The notes under the pieces: model-generated | Databases searched by the model: none | The model's input: the letters and a program-made list of their open reading frames with translations, nothing else | What the model was told of the DNA's origin: nothing | Program-made: the position numbers and the translations under genes | Shown: positions 33,027-45,050 of the stretch, piece by piece | Numbering within the stretch: position 1 is the first letter of the stretch | Layout of the letters: the number at the start of each line of letters is the position of its first letter | Assembly (NCBI GenBank): GCA_019693395.1 | Contig: JAAMXP010000471.1 | Coordinates: 1 to 48,307 of the forward strand | Source: Ettlia oleoabundans | Taxonomy: Eukaryota; Chlorophyta; Chlorophyceae; Chlamydomonadales | Direction: 5' to 3' | Length of the DNA stretch: 48,307 nt

Positions 33027-33906
33027 GGCGGACTGGCGGGAACTGTTTCTGGCGACTTGAATACAGCGGCAGCGCAGTTGCAGCTGGTCAAAGCCAGCAC
33101 GCTGGGCTCTCCGCTGAACTTGCCGCCACTTAGCCCGTGTCCATCCCATAAAACCCGCCATCTATCTCATTTGTAGCGCAGCCAGTCTTCAACCCATTTT
33201 GTGGCGCCGCCAACCCCTAAGCGGCGACAAAATACGCACCTCCCTCGTCTGTTTCTCTGTACCTTTGTGCAACTACCATTGCATCGTCAAAAACAATCCA
33301 TGCTTTGCCCTGTGCGGCTACCGCGGCCCCCTGCTTCCACTTCTTTCCATTTGCTTCGCTTGGTGTCAGTTGCATCCACCCACCCTGTTTTGACTCCTGG
33401 CTGTGCCAGCCATGCAACGGCCGATTTTCATGCCTGCTCTCGTGACTGCTGACATGTGACCTTTGACAACGACTGATTACATGCCGCGTGCAAAATGCTT
33501 GCCACCACACCAGGCAGGCGGCTGTGCGCATGCCTAACAAAGAACCCAACCCACGTTGTCTTTGCGCTGCGCTTTCGTGTCACCCCATCGTACCCTCTTC
33601 TGCCCCTTCTTTCTGGCGCATGTTCCGCTCCCGTCCAACCAGAGCGGCCAGTAGCACATTGCACTGCTTCCTATGCCCCCCTGCATGATTTAAAGCCAGC
33701 TCAACACCTATCAGCACATGCTGAATGTAAGTGCAACGCCAATGAGGAATACCCGCAGAGTGGTGTTGGTGAAAGGGCTTCATCTTTAGAAAGTATGGCC
33801 AACAGGAAAGCAGCGGAAAGTACCAAGTTGGGTAGAACCGAGATCTCTGCTTTGTCACCAGTGATACTGCTGGCGTGTGTGTTCGTCTGGTTTGCAATTG
33901 GCCGTC
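33027..33906. other. Intergenic: ORMDL 3' UTR and promoter of the silk-like gene
   Basis: TGTAA at 33726-33730 could end the ORMDL transcript, giving a long 3' UTR of about 700 bases as is common in green algae. No gene is seen. Confidence 0.5.
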
Positions 33907-36900
33907 ATGAAGCTGCACGTGTGCGCGGTGCTGCTGCTGGCTTTGAGCTTGCCCCTCCACACAGGTGAAGCCCCCCGCTCATGCACAGCGTAGATCCAAC
34001 TCTGCCGGCATGCAGACATATCCTGTGCCATCATGCTCGTGGAGCCCGAAATGGGCTGGCCAAGGCTTGGTCCTGTCTCTGTGTCAGCCCTCCATGTCTT
34101 GCTTCCTTGGACAGGCCAAACCTTGGAGAGCCCCTGCCCCTCCCCTGCTGGATCCCTTGGGAGCGCGTTTACAAGCACCTTAACGTTGTTTGTCATCTGC
34201 CTCTGAAGGGGCGGCTACAGCATCCCACCACCACCGCCGCCTGCGGGAGGCCACTGATGGGGCAGCCGCACCGGCTGCTGAGCAGGAGGGTGGGGCTGCT
34301 GTTGACAGCCAGGGCGCAGGCTCAGCCCCTGCTCAGGAGCAAGATCAGGGGGCAGGCACCATTACAACCGAGGATCCTGTCCGGCCTGTCGGCGCTCCTG
34401 CCGTTGAGCTTCCCTTTGTGCCGGAGTCCTTTGCACCAGGGCCTGAGGGGCGCACCCAAGGTGGGCCGGCACTCGTTCATGCAGCCTCGGATGGGGCTGG
34501 TAGCACAGCTGGGGCCAGCTAATTTTTGCACAACCGCATCCTTGATTAGCTTGCAGTACAATGTTGATGACCAGCCATGGGATGAGTCATCGGGTGCTTT
34601 CTGCAGTACATTGTTGATGTTGCGGTACGCAGTTTATTAGTCAGTGAGTGGGTGAGCGATACAATAACCCAGTACATGGCCTATGGGTCTGTCTTTACCA
34701 CTTCCAGGTGTAACATTGCCAAGGCGCCCAGCCCACTGTCTGCTGCCCCCAGTGCACCTTCCTGCAGTGCTTCCCCCCGAGCCAGAGCCGGTGCCGGCGC
34801 CTTTCAGCATCCCTCCAACCGCTGAACCAGCCGGCCCGCTGGCCCCCATCCCTGAGATTGAGCCCATCCAGCCCTACACACCGCCCATCTCCTCAAATCC
34901 CACAGGCACGAAGAACGCAGAGGTTGAGCATGCTGGGGTGGGTGGTCAGCTTCCTCTGCGTCTGCCAGTTGGCGATGGGCGGCCCAGGGTTGGGAAGCTT
35001 GCATGCAGGGGAACACACATACCTCCATGCGTGCCTGGTTAAGTGTCTGTCACAGCAGTCTAGAAGACTGCTGCATTCCTTGCACTCCTACTTAGTCACT
35101 TGCGGGTTGACACTCGTCCTCTTTACGCACATGGAGAACTTGCAATATCGCAGAACGCGCTTGACTGCCACTACACCGCCTGCAGTGGCCAGTGCCCAGG
35201 GCATCGCTTCAGCAGTGGCTTCCGGCAACATCAACAGCGCAGCTCAGCAGATTGCCGATGCGGTGAATGAGGGCAATGCCGACGTGGTTGCCGCCGCCAC
35301 CTCGCTCATTGCCACTGCCGGCACCACCGCCGCCTTTGCCCAGGCTGCCGCCCAGGCTGTCACCCAGCTTGGCGCGTCTGCCGATGCCGTGGCAGGGGCA
35401 TTGTCCGAGGTTAGTGAGTAAAGCTCAGCTGTGATTGCTTTCGGCACGTTTTGCAGCACTGAGCTGCACAGCTGGCCAAGAGCAGAAGAGATCTGAACTT
35501 GGTTGTGAGCTGTTCCCCCCACCTGAAGTGATACATCACCATGTATGCAGCTTAGCCACAGCATCACCACCAGCTGACTGGGCTGTTCTCTCTAACTAAC
35601 ACCCCTGCACCACATGGAGTACATCAATCACATGGTTTGGCCATTTTCTGACCCGCTGCATGCTTCTCGACCCCACCAATTGCAGGGCTCTGGAGGCACC
35701 GTGGACCCCTCTGTGCTGGCAGCCGGCAATGCCAACGCCGCCGCCAATGCAGTGCAGCAGGGTGTAGAGAACAGCGTGCAAGTTATCGTACAGACCTCTG
35801 CAACCGCCATCAACGCCGCCAGCACCGCTACAGCACAGGCGGTGGCTCAGGCCGCCAACCGCGTGTGTGCTGGGGAGTCTGTGCAGGCGGCTGCCTCCTC
35901 AGCTGCTCAGGCTACTGCCACCGCTACTGCTACTGCGGTTGCTAACGCCACCGTCACAGTGATTACCACTGGGACTGCTTCTGGCTGCGGCTCTGCTACG
36001 TCTACCGGTGAGTATATGCATTGAGGGTGAGGAATGGGTCTGCGCGTGGAAGTTGCTCCTGACATGCGAGGGGACTCATGTCTGTTCTTGGCCCGGCACC
36101 TGAATTTGCAAGCACTCGCACCTACCCGGCACTGTTTGGTCAAGAGGATGGAAGCGGCTCTGCAGCATCTGCCGTTTTGCAAACGAGGCACTGACTAGTA
36201 ATGCTGTCCCTCCCGGGTTGTTCCCCTGTGCCTGCAGCAACTGCGGTGGCAACTGCTATTGCTCAGGTGAGGCCTGATGGCTAGGAGGACAGGCAGACGG
36301 GGCTTGCAGCGCTGGGGATGGGGCGACTGGGTTACTGCCCAAGGAGCGTCTTGCCAACAGTGGGGTGTCATGTGCTGGTTGGCCCGTGTCCTGCAATATC
36401 CAGAAGTTCAAGTTATGTAGATGGAGAGACAAAGTAGTGACCGCCATTCAGGTGCCTTGTTCTGCACCCATTGCAGGCCGCCAGCTCCGCCATTGCCAGC
36501 GCCCTATGCGCCTGCCCCCAGGCAATCGCGGCGTCCTCTGCTGAAGCAATCTCCCAGAACATTGCGGTGGCCTCCGTGACAGGCAAGCGTCACGCCCTGA
36601 CATGCAATGTTGAAGTGAGATTGTGGGTCACCCAGCTGCAGAATGTCTTGCTTAGCTCGTCCTTGGCTGCTTTTGACAGCCCAGTGTGGCAGGGTCAAGC
36701 ACAAGTAGTATACCCAGCTTGCCTTGAAAGTTGCCAGCCCTTTCCGCCGTTCTGTGGTGTGCAGTGACTGCCACCGCATGCGCCGCCGGTGGTGGCAGCG
36801 CCACTGCCACCGCTTCGGGTGAAGCCCAGGCAACTGCTGTGGTGAGCCTGCCACTCCTCCCGCACCCCCTTACTTGCTGCAATGCCCACTTGTTCCTTTG

Positions 36901-37552
36901 CATTGATGCTCAGAAAATATGTCCATTGCCGGCTTGCATCGTTTTTTGTATAATATCCCGAGCTGCAAACCCTCCTTCAACTGCAGGCTGATGCTGCAAC
37001 CTTTACCTACGCCCAAGTTTTCGCCAACCTTCAGTCCTGCCCGGCACCCGGCCCTGCCCCTGCCCCAGGGCCTGCTCCCGCCCCTGGTGCCCCAGTCCAG
37101 GGTGCCCCATGCTTCTCCCTTGTGCGGGATCAGTGCTGCACGGGCGGGCGCCCTCAGCAGTGCCTGTGCGGCCTTGGTGGTGCCGCCTGCGCCTATGTCA
37201 AGGTCAGAAAGGCAGCGGGGCTCGCCCACCTGCCCTGTTCTTCACAGTTCAGTGAGGACCTGCCCAGCACGCCGAACCCTGCATGTCAATTCAAATGTTC
37301 AGTTCAGTGAATTGGTGCTTACACGTCATCTACTGTGCTGGTTGAGGCGCTGATTACAAAGGCTGATGGATTGGCGTTGTGCAGTCCTGTGTCCGTTGAC
37401 ATATAGGCCAACCTCACCCCGCTGTGACGTGCTGTGCTGTGCTGTGCTGCGTCTCTCGACATGTGCTATTGCAGGTTTCTGACAACCCGCTGGCTTACGG
37501 CCTGAACAACTTTGCTGGCGGCGCTGTGGGGGGAACCACATGCCTGTGCTGA
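33907..37552 (+). CDS. Secreted alanine-rich, silk-like protein with Pro-rich linkers and Cys-rich C-terminus
   Basis: Ten exons (33907-33964, 34221-34460, 34708 or 34768-34905, 35186-35409, 35686-36007, 36238-36266, 36477-36582, 36765-36841, 36987-37202, 37475-37552) give 515 or 495 residues depending on the exon 3 acceptor; both keep frame. Exon 1 is a signal peptide (MKLHVCAVLLLALSLPLHT). Next come an Ala/Gly/Gln-rich stretch and a Pro/Glu-rich linker. The core is about 250 residues of Ala/Ser/Thr/Val/Gln, with segments such as AAQAVTQLGASADAVAGALS and ATATATATAVANATVTV that look helical or silk-like. A (PAPG)n linker leads to a Cys cluster (CFSLVRDQCC, QCLCGLGGAAC) and a GGAVGGTTCLC end. 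An extracellular structural or wall role is likely. At least one intron has a GC donor. TGTAA lies at 37946-37950. No family recognised. Confidence 0.82.
36583..36764 (+). other. GC-AG intron in the silk-like gene
   Basis: The donor is ACAG|GCAAGC and the acceptor GTGCAG|TG; phase 1 on both sides restores VASVTVTATACAA. A second possible GC donor in this gene, CACAG|GCACGA at 34905/34906, is less certain. Confidence 0.8.
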
Positions 37553-38410
37553 GTGCCCAACCCTTCGATTAACCTCATGACTGACTGCCAAGAACAAGAG
37601 GCACGATGAAGTAGATGCCTTGCAACACCTGAGGTTGAAGGGTGCGCAGGACTATGCACAGAAAAAAAAAGATGTGACCCGCACAGTTGCACATTTACGG
37701 TTGACCCTCTATGACCTCATCCCCTATGCCAAGCTGTCAATCAGCGGATGCCTCCTGCCCAGCAGCTGCTCTTCCTTGTGCTTTTCACTGGAGTAGTGTT
37801 TACAGGGCGCTGCAAGCAATTTGCAGTGCAGACAGTGCTACATAGAGCAGACAGCGGACAGCGGAGGGACGGCATAGGGATTGCGGGTGGTGGGTGGGGG
37901 CATACCTTGCGAAAGGTCGATGTATCATGCCCGCAGGCACCTTAGTGTAATAATAGGCACCTTAAATAATACTGTCAATGTGGTGCGGCACGCCAGATGG
38001 GGGCGGCCTCAACCATGGAAGCGAGCGAGGTGGCAGCCAGTGAGACCGCACAGAAACTAGAACAGAGGAGAGAGCCAAGGGGTGGGAAAAAGGGCGGAGC
38101 GCGGGAGCTGTAGCCACCGCACATCTGCTGAGCTAGGGGCGTCAGGTAAGGGGGGGGAGAGTGCGGCCCAAGGCTCTTAACAAAATCAAGGGGCCTGGTG
38201 GCTGGGGCTGAGCTCAGGAAGGCTCAAGCCAAAGAAGGAACAAGTTGTGCGGGGCGGTGGGGGTGGGTGAAGAGGAGGCGAGGAAGGGGAGAATTCAATC
38301 CAGCTGGCGGGGCGAAGCTGCGCCCATGCTGCGCTCTCGGTGCCGCCGCCATGCGGGCCTTTCTCCCTCTACTCCTCTGCTTACCCACGCTATAAACACC
38401 TAATGCCGTC
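37553..38410. other. Convergent 3' region between the silk-like gene and CHLP
   Basis: Plus-strand TGTAA at 37946-37950 and minus-strand TGTAA (TTACA at 37800-37804) would make the two transcripts overlap by about 150 bases at their 3' ends. A 10-base direct repeat AGGCACCTTA flanks the plus signal. No gene seen. Confidence 0.5.
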
Positions 38411-41400
38411 TTATGCTGCGGCGGTCACCTTCTCCTCGTTGCTCTTGCTGCCAAAGCTGACGTTCACGGACTTGGAGTCACTTGCACGCAGGGCATTGGA
38501 GCGCAGGAGGGAGCCTACGGTGTTCACCAGCAGCTTCACGTCGTCCAGAGGGTTGCCGGGCACAACTGCAAGGCAGGCAAAGTATTGCAGAACACGAAAG
38601 GTACAGGTAAGGCAGGAAGGATGTCCAGGGACTGTAGCAGGCAGCAACGCCTGAGGGGGCATTGCCATGTGTGGCAATGTGGCGGCACGAGCAGAGCAGA
38701 AAGGCTAGGCCTACCGCCACTGCAGCCCGCCGACCGCATTTTCAATTCAACATTGCACAAGCCTCCTTCTGTCAGTTGACTAGCTGCACAAGCTGAAACA
38801 TCCCAGGGACGTTGAGCAGTTCCTTAACATGTACCCCCCCAAACCATGCCACTACCCACAACCCCACACCCACCGGTCTTGTAAAGGTATGAGTCGAAGG
38901 TCATCTTCTGCACGTAGTTGCTCTCGCACATCTCCACAAACGCCTCGCGTGCGGGGTTGGAGCGGTAGAACACCTTCTGCAGGATGTCCAGCACCTTGTA
39001 GGTGGCCCAGTACTTGCGGTCGAATTCGTCAAGGTAGTTGCGCAGCGCACGCTCGCCTGCAGGGTAGAAGGACTTGTTGGTGGGGATTGGGGAGAAGGAA
39101 TGGGAGTGAACAAGCACATCGCAAAGTCGAATGTCATCCAGGCAAAAGCGCAGCAAACCAGGCAACAGGGGTGCAGTCGGGTGTACAGCCATGCAGCACG
39201 CTCACATCCTGCTAAGCTTCAACTCGCCACTCACAGCATGCATGTCGCTGTTCACATCTGCTGACCAAATCACACACCTGCCATCTTCTTGCCGCCTTCA
39301 GACGCCTTCACAATTGCCTCTCCCGCCATGCGGCCGCTCTTGGCGGCGAAGTAGATGCCCTCACCAGAGCACTTGGTGACATAGCCGGCGGCATCCCCCA
39401 CCAGGGTCACGCGGCCCTTCACACGGCGAGGACGGGGGTGCTCTGCAGGCCAGTCAGCGCAGGTGTGGGGAAGGAGAGTCAAGGAGGGGAGGGTGAGAAA
39501 AAATCATTTACACGGGTGGGTGCGGAGCAGTATAAAGGAGCTGTTGGGTCCTGCTGGGTCACGCACATCGTGCAATCCACCAAATGCGCCACACCATGCA
39601 GCACCCCTTGAACTAGTAGCATGCCTCTGCCAGGCCGCTCACCTGGGATGGGGTGAGCCTCAACGCGGATGATCTGGCCGCCCTCGGTCTTGACCTTAGC
39701 ACGGTCGCGAGTGGCCTGCTGGTACTGCTTGATGGCGGTCTTGTTCACCACTGTGCCGGTGCCCACCGCCACGTGGTCGTACTTGGGGAACACCCAGCCG
39801 TAGAAGTCGGGGGACACATCGTCACCCACGTACCTGTAGAGTGGGGGATGACCCGGAGGGAATGGGATGGATGGGTGAATGCCAGGAGGCGAGCTAGCCC
39901 CTGGGAGGGGGTACGGTAGGTGGAGAGATGGTGCAAAGGTTGCCCCGACACGATAGTGCAACGGGGAATTGGCTGAGTCACGAGGAGAAAGAGGAATCAA
40001 AAGCAGGGCATGAGAACTGCAACAAGCTGGGGTGTATTGCCTGGGGGGTGAGCTGGGGGCTGAGCTGGGGCGAAGACCTGTTCAGCGCCCAACCCAAATA
40101 AAAATAAACACAGCCACATCTACATGCCAACCCCAGCTACTCACATCTCTGCCAGGTCCTTGTAGTACTCCATCTTGTCCTCGGGGATGCGGATGCGCTC
40201 CTGCACAACATGGGAGGAAAGAAGAAAGAAGTGATATGAGAGGGCATGTGGGTTGATGAACTGTGGGACAAATTTGGGTTTGACATCTGCTCTGGCTGCT
40301 TGGCAGCAGTGCCTATAGACACATCGCAGTGACACTGCACTTAGTAAAGACTGCGCCTCCGCCCTGCCTTCATTACAGATGAGTCGCCCTGCTGGGGCAG
40401 GTACTCATTTACACCACAGGCACCGACCTGGAAGGCGATGGCGTAGTCGTATTCTCCGGCATCAATGTCCTTGGCCACACGGCTGTTGGCGCCGTCCGCA
40501 CCAATGACAATGTCAACCTCAAGGGTGCTGGGGGTGCCCACCTTGTCACCTGCAGGGTTGTAGAAACCAGGGTGGGAAAACTCAAACAGAAGGAATGAAT
40601 ATGAAGGGCAGGACTGATGAGGCCCAAATGAAGCTCTGGGAAAGAAGCTTATAGCCACATGGCAGCAAAGGGGCGATGCATGCGGCAGCAAAAAGCCGTG
40701 GCGCTGGAGGGCAGCGGGGACACTGCTGCGTGAACAGCGGCACTACTAATCATCCAGCTGGCTGCACTGCCACGGCTGCTGTCGTCAAGGAATCAACTCG
40801 GGCCTCCTGCTGTGTTGCTGCCACTTCAAGTGCGTAATGCCAGGGGGTGCTGTCACCTTGCTCACTGCTGCATGCCACCCTGGCATTGTCACACAATGTC
40901 GGCCACTACCCATTAAGTGGCACATGCCCCACCCTCAATGTGTCAGTCTGCGCTCAACTTACACACTGCACTGCAAGTCGCATGATCTGCTGGCGATTCC
41001 CGTGCTATCAATTGCTAACCCATCACAACTGCAAGTTGCGCATTACCACTGCACCACCCTGCTCTCTCACCCTCGCTATACTTGTTGTAGCGCAGGGTGA
41101 TGGGTCCGCCGGCCTCCTTCTGCTCCATGCCCATGTACAGGCCGTTGATCAGGTTGGCACCCAGCTTGGAGGCGCGCTTGCGCAGGAAGTCGTCAAACAC
41201 CTGCAGCAATTACATTGTTGAGAGCCAGTGGGATGGCGCATAGGACTGGGATGTAGATAACGTGCGGAATTTTGGAGACGAAATGTTTTTGTCTTGTTGC
41301 CAGCCACAGCAACATGCATGCTCCTCACTGCTGATTCCATCCTTGTGCGGCACAACTGCCAAACCCAACCCATGCCACGCTTGTTGACCATCCCCCAGCA

Positions 41401-42283
41401 GCCTTGTCGCCGCTTCGTCGCACCTCGCGACGGCACATGCCGATCCACTCCTTGTCGTTCAGGGTCTTGCCGACATCCACCTCACGGTTTGAAGGGGAGA
41501 TCATCTTCATCTTGGTCACACGGCGATCAATGATCTCCATGGGCAGGTCAAACTCCTCAACCATGCAGATGGGGATGGCGCCACCGCAGGGCTGCAGGCA
41601 GCACAAGTGGGTGCCGGTATCAGTATCACAATCAGTGTCGTGGGATGGACAGGGCATAGCATGGTGTATGATATTGAGAAGTAGGAAGGGGGGAACCTCG
41701 GCAGGTTTGCAGCCAGGTAATGGCCTTGTATCCAGGGCTGGTAGTTGTGCTGCTCGTGCTCATGTCTCGCTGCAAATATTCGCCGCTCCAAGCTTTGCCG
41801 CCACACACCTTGCAGTTGTCCATCTTGCGCTCAATCAGGTAGGCCTCCACGCCGCCCTTGGCCAGGGACTGCACCCAGGCAGGTTGCAAGCAGGCAGCCT
41901 TTTGAGCTGCCGCAAAACACAGCGGCGATGGTGGCTGCAGGCGGGTTTGTGATACTTTGCCGCCACCACTAAGGGACCTTCCACCTTGCGATCCGTGCAC
42001 CTACCTCGGCACAGCAAGCACCCGAGGGGCCGCCGCCAATCACGGCGACCCGCAGAGGCCGGTCCAGCGTAGCACCATCCCGCACAGCGAACACCCTGAG
42101 GGCAGCCGAGCGGGGAGCTGCCTGCTGCTGCTTGCTGCTGCTCTGCACAATGCTGCGGCCCAGGAAAGCCTGCTTGCGCTGCACGGGGGCGCCGACGAAG
42201 GCCTTGGCGCTGGCCCGGGGCGCCTGGCGCTGGGCCGGCGCGCTGCAAACTGCTGCAGTCTGCTGAGCAATTGCTGACGCCAT
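38411..42283 (-). CDS. CHLP: Geranylgeranyl diphosphate/chlorophyll reductase, plastid precursor
   Basis: Ten exons in coding order (42283-42005, 41868-41809, 41591-41424, 41200-41071, 40549-40428, 40200-40145, 39833-39643, 39442-39278, 39056-38874, 38565-38411) sum to 1509 bases, 502 residues, the normal algal length. Residues 1 to about 55 are a Ser/Ala/Gln/Arg-rich plastid transit peptide. The FAD-binding Rossmann motif GGGPSG is at 83-88, followed by the ribose-binding acid in EAYLIERK. Further hallmarks are [50 protein letters not shown] and the second FAD motif [18 protein letters not shown]. The enzyme reduces the geranylgeranyl chain to phytyl with NADPH, for chlorophyll a and for phytyl diphosphate used in tocopherol and phylloquinone. 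It is attached to thylakoid membranes. The start ATGGCG fits a plant-type context. All introns are GT-AG. Confidence 0.97.
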
Positions 42284-43137
42284 CTTGATGTGTCTGAGGT
42301 GGTTTGGCAACAGAAACAATACTGCAGTTTGCTGTCTTATCAGATGATCCGCCCAGGGTCAGCGGAGACTTGGTTGAGCTGGCAATGTGGCCAAGCAACC
42401 CAGAGAGCAGAATCCCCTCATGCCACACGATGGGAGGCAAGCTGCCGCACGGTCGCGATGGAGGGTGCACCGCGCGAGGCAGGCTTGCAACCGGTCGTCT
42501 CGCGTTGTGCTGCAGCAAGCAGCGTTCACATCTGTGGCACATACGTTGACTAGGGATCCGATCTCATTGAACCGTTGCGGAGTAGTAACCCCAGGTGTTG
42601 ACAGTGGGGGTGAGCTGGCAGCCGGCGGGGCAGGAGACAGCCCTTGTCACAGATATGCCCAAGTTGCGCTTGCCGAGCGCAGCTAAATCCTGCAGGTAAA
42701 ATCACAACCCTTGTCACAGATATGCCTAACATGTGGCTCCATCTTTAAGCATCTTGAAAAAAGAGAGCCCAGGATAGCGCAGTTTGTCTTAATATCCGTG
42801 CCCTTGACGTGCTTCCGTTTGCCACTGACTCAGTCGGAATGGTCACCACTTTTGGGCCGACTGCCTGCCAGCCAGCTGCAGTTGAGCTTGAACTTTGTTT
42901 TGCATAGCCCGCATGATCTGCATGGGATGCAACACGGAGAGGTTAGCAAGGAAGAAACAGCAATCTCAACTTCCCCCGCAGCCGCTGTACTGCGCCGCTG
43001 TACCTGCTGGGCAGAGGTTGGTCAAGCGAGCGCCCCATTTCCCAGGGGTTTGGCTCTGAAATGCTGATAGCATTTTGCCGATAACACCATTGATCAGATT
43101 GCCGCCTGCACCCTAGTCTGGGTGGCTTTGGGAGGCC
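42284..43137. promoter_or_regulatory. Divergent region between CHLP and the Rieske gene
   Basis: 854 bases separate the outward-facing start codons. It holds a 19-bp perfect direct repeat (42641 and 42708). No ORF here looks like an exon. Confidence 0.6.
42641..42726. repeat. Pair of 19-bp perfect direct repeats in the CHLP/Rieske divergent region
   Basis: CCCTTGTCACAGATATGCC occurs at 42641-42659 and 42708-42726, 67 bases apart start to start. Flanks differ, so this is not a simple tandem duplication of a larger unit. It may be a shared cis-element. Confidence 0.9.
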
Positions 43138-45050
43138 ATGGAAATGGAGGACCCCACGACAGCAGCATCCTGGGTATACGTGGGCAAGCTGGAATACAGT
43201 TCGTCGGGTTGCGGCCGACTGCATGCGCAAGTTGAGGTGCGCCTTGTAGGGCAGGATCGCCTGGCAGCCTTTCGGCGACGGCTGCAGCGACCTATCATGG
43301 TCGGATGTGATGTCGGAGGGCCAAAACAGCGGCGCAACATACCACATGCCTGCGGTTTACAGCTGTTCTGTCTGCTGCCCCGCCGCCTTCCCACCGCTGC
43401 TGGCAGCGGGCGCCCTATCCTTCAGAATATCTGCATTGTCATATGCATCATACGTCATCGCTTCGTTTCCCTCCCTCTCAACACACAGGGTAGATACGTG
43501 ACGGTGCTGCAGCACGGCGGGCAGCTTTGCTGCTTGGATAGCATATGCTTCCACGCGGGCGGCCCCTTGGCCCTTGGGGACATAGAAGAGCTTCCCAATG
43601 GAGAGCCCTGCCTGAAGTGCCCCTGGCACTACTACCTTGTGTCTCTGAATAGCGGAGAGAAGTGGTACCAGGGCACCGTGCAGGGTCCCGATGGCAAGCT
43701 GCTGCCAGGACCCTGGAAGAGGTGAGTGTGGTTGGTGGCTCAATGGAAGGTTGGTCAGAGACGGGGGCAGGCCAAGGATGTCGTCAGCGTTCATCTCCTG
43801 CCATCCAAACTGTGCTGCACTGCTGGCCACGCCCGTATCAGAGCTAGCTCGACTGCTTGATGTGCTACCTGCTGCTTTGCATGTCTCCCTGGCTCCGCAT
43901 TGCAGCGTGGGCCAGCGGCAGCGCATGCACCGGGTGGAGCGGCGCCCGGAGGGCGTCTGGGTGCAGCTCAACAAGGAGGGAAGCTTAGCCAGCGATGAAT
44001 GTGAGCTCCTGCTTGCGCTGTGGTGGCCGTGAGCGTGCTCCGGCTGCGGCTGTGCACCCTTGGGGTCTGTGCTGAGGCGTGCGTTTGCAGCAAGGAGGGT
44101 ATGTAGCTCGCTTACAGGTGCCCCCGTTGGCTGGCGGGTCATGGTTGCCACGGTTTGCTCGTCTGGTAGAGTAGTTTGTCCGCTCCCTTGCTGCTGTTCC
44201 TTCGTGCAACTTGCCGGCTGGTCGTGCCACTGCCCTGCGCTCATGCTTATGGTCACATGCATGCAGATGCCTACAAGCACGAGTGCGGGCTGCGGATACA
44301 GACCGGACATCTGCGCCTGAGGCAAGCAGCTATCAGCCAGCTGCACGCTGTGCGCTGGTTGCCAGGGCATGGCACACTTGGGGCACATGGGCGGCTGTGT
44401 TTGGAGTTGTGCAGGTGGCGGCTGTGTTCAGCAACTACGCAGGTTCCCATTGATGGGTTGCAGAAATGCGTCCCAAATGGAACCCCTTATTGTTGGGAGG
44501 CATATGTTCATACTGCCCACCGATCTTTGGTGCTTGCAGCCCGCAGCACCTGCACGCCAGCAACGGCTTGGAAGGCTCGCGATCACCCCGCATGGGCTCC
44601 CGCTCGCCAAGGCACGCCTCGCCACGCAGCTCTCCACCAGCTTCACCGCGATATGCAGGTGGGTGGGTGGGGAGCGGCGGGGGTGTGTGTAAGCAGGCAG
44701 GCTTCCAGGTTCAAGCCTGCTACACCCTGCTGAGGCAGACAGATGCACACCGCTGTGTGCCTTGTCTGTTGTGCTTCAATTGCCTCGACCAATCTGTGCA
44801 TACTGGTTGCCACCAACGCATAAGTCTCTTGGAGGGATGCCTAATTTGCAGGGCGTGCTGACTTACAGGATGCTGGAGACCTATGTGCATGTGGAATCTT
44901 TTGGCACTGCCGCTCCCAAATTTGCCCAATCGCGTGCCTGGCCTGGCTGCCTGCCCGCCTGCAGGAGAGGGGGAGGACTGCTGGCCTCAAGATCTGACCG
45001 AGCTGCCGCTTCACATGCGACACAGCATGGACGGTGGATCACAACTGTAG
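43138..45050 (+). CDS. Soluble Rieske [2Fe-2S] protein with Ser/Pro/Arg-rich C-terminal tail
   Basis: The best model has six exons (43138-43230, 43489-43721, 43906-44000, 44267-44321, 44540-44658, 44869-45050), 777 bases, 258 residues. The Rieske cluster ligands are C51-x-H53 (SICFHAGGPL) and C75-x2-H78 (CLKCPWHYY), preceded by a beta-rich GRYVTVLQHGGQLCCLD, so the [2Fe-2S] site is complete. There is no catalytic mononuclear iron domain, no membrane helix and no clear transit peptide. This resembles the small Rieske ferredoxin-like proteins (animal RFESD type) rather than the cytochrome b6f subunit or a Rieske oxygenase. Exon 5 adds a tail with repeated SPR units (GSRSPRMGSRSPRHASPRSS), likely a phosphorylated disordered region. 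Intron 4 needs a GC donor to reach that frame. The last exon is the least certain. The electron partner is unknown. Confidence 0.8.
44322..44539 (+). other. GC-AG intron in the Rieske gene
   Basis: The donor CTGAG|GCAAGC and acceptor TTGCAG|C join in phase 2 (AG + C = Ser), leading directly into the SP/RS-rich tail. GT donors nearby lead to less protein-like frames. Confidence 0.6.

Noticed and set aside
43357..44388. 343-residue minus-strand frame
   Set aside because: Opposite to the Rieske exons, low in recognisable structure; the plus strand holds the Cys/His ligands.
44369..44692. Alternative frames through 44400-44690 (including VAAVFSNYAG)
   Set aside because: They look locally protein-like but need an incompatible phase from the preceding Rieske exon; the GC-donor route to the SPR tail fits better.
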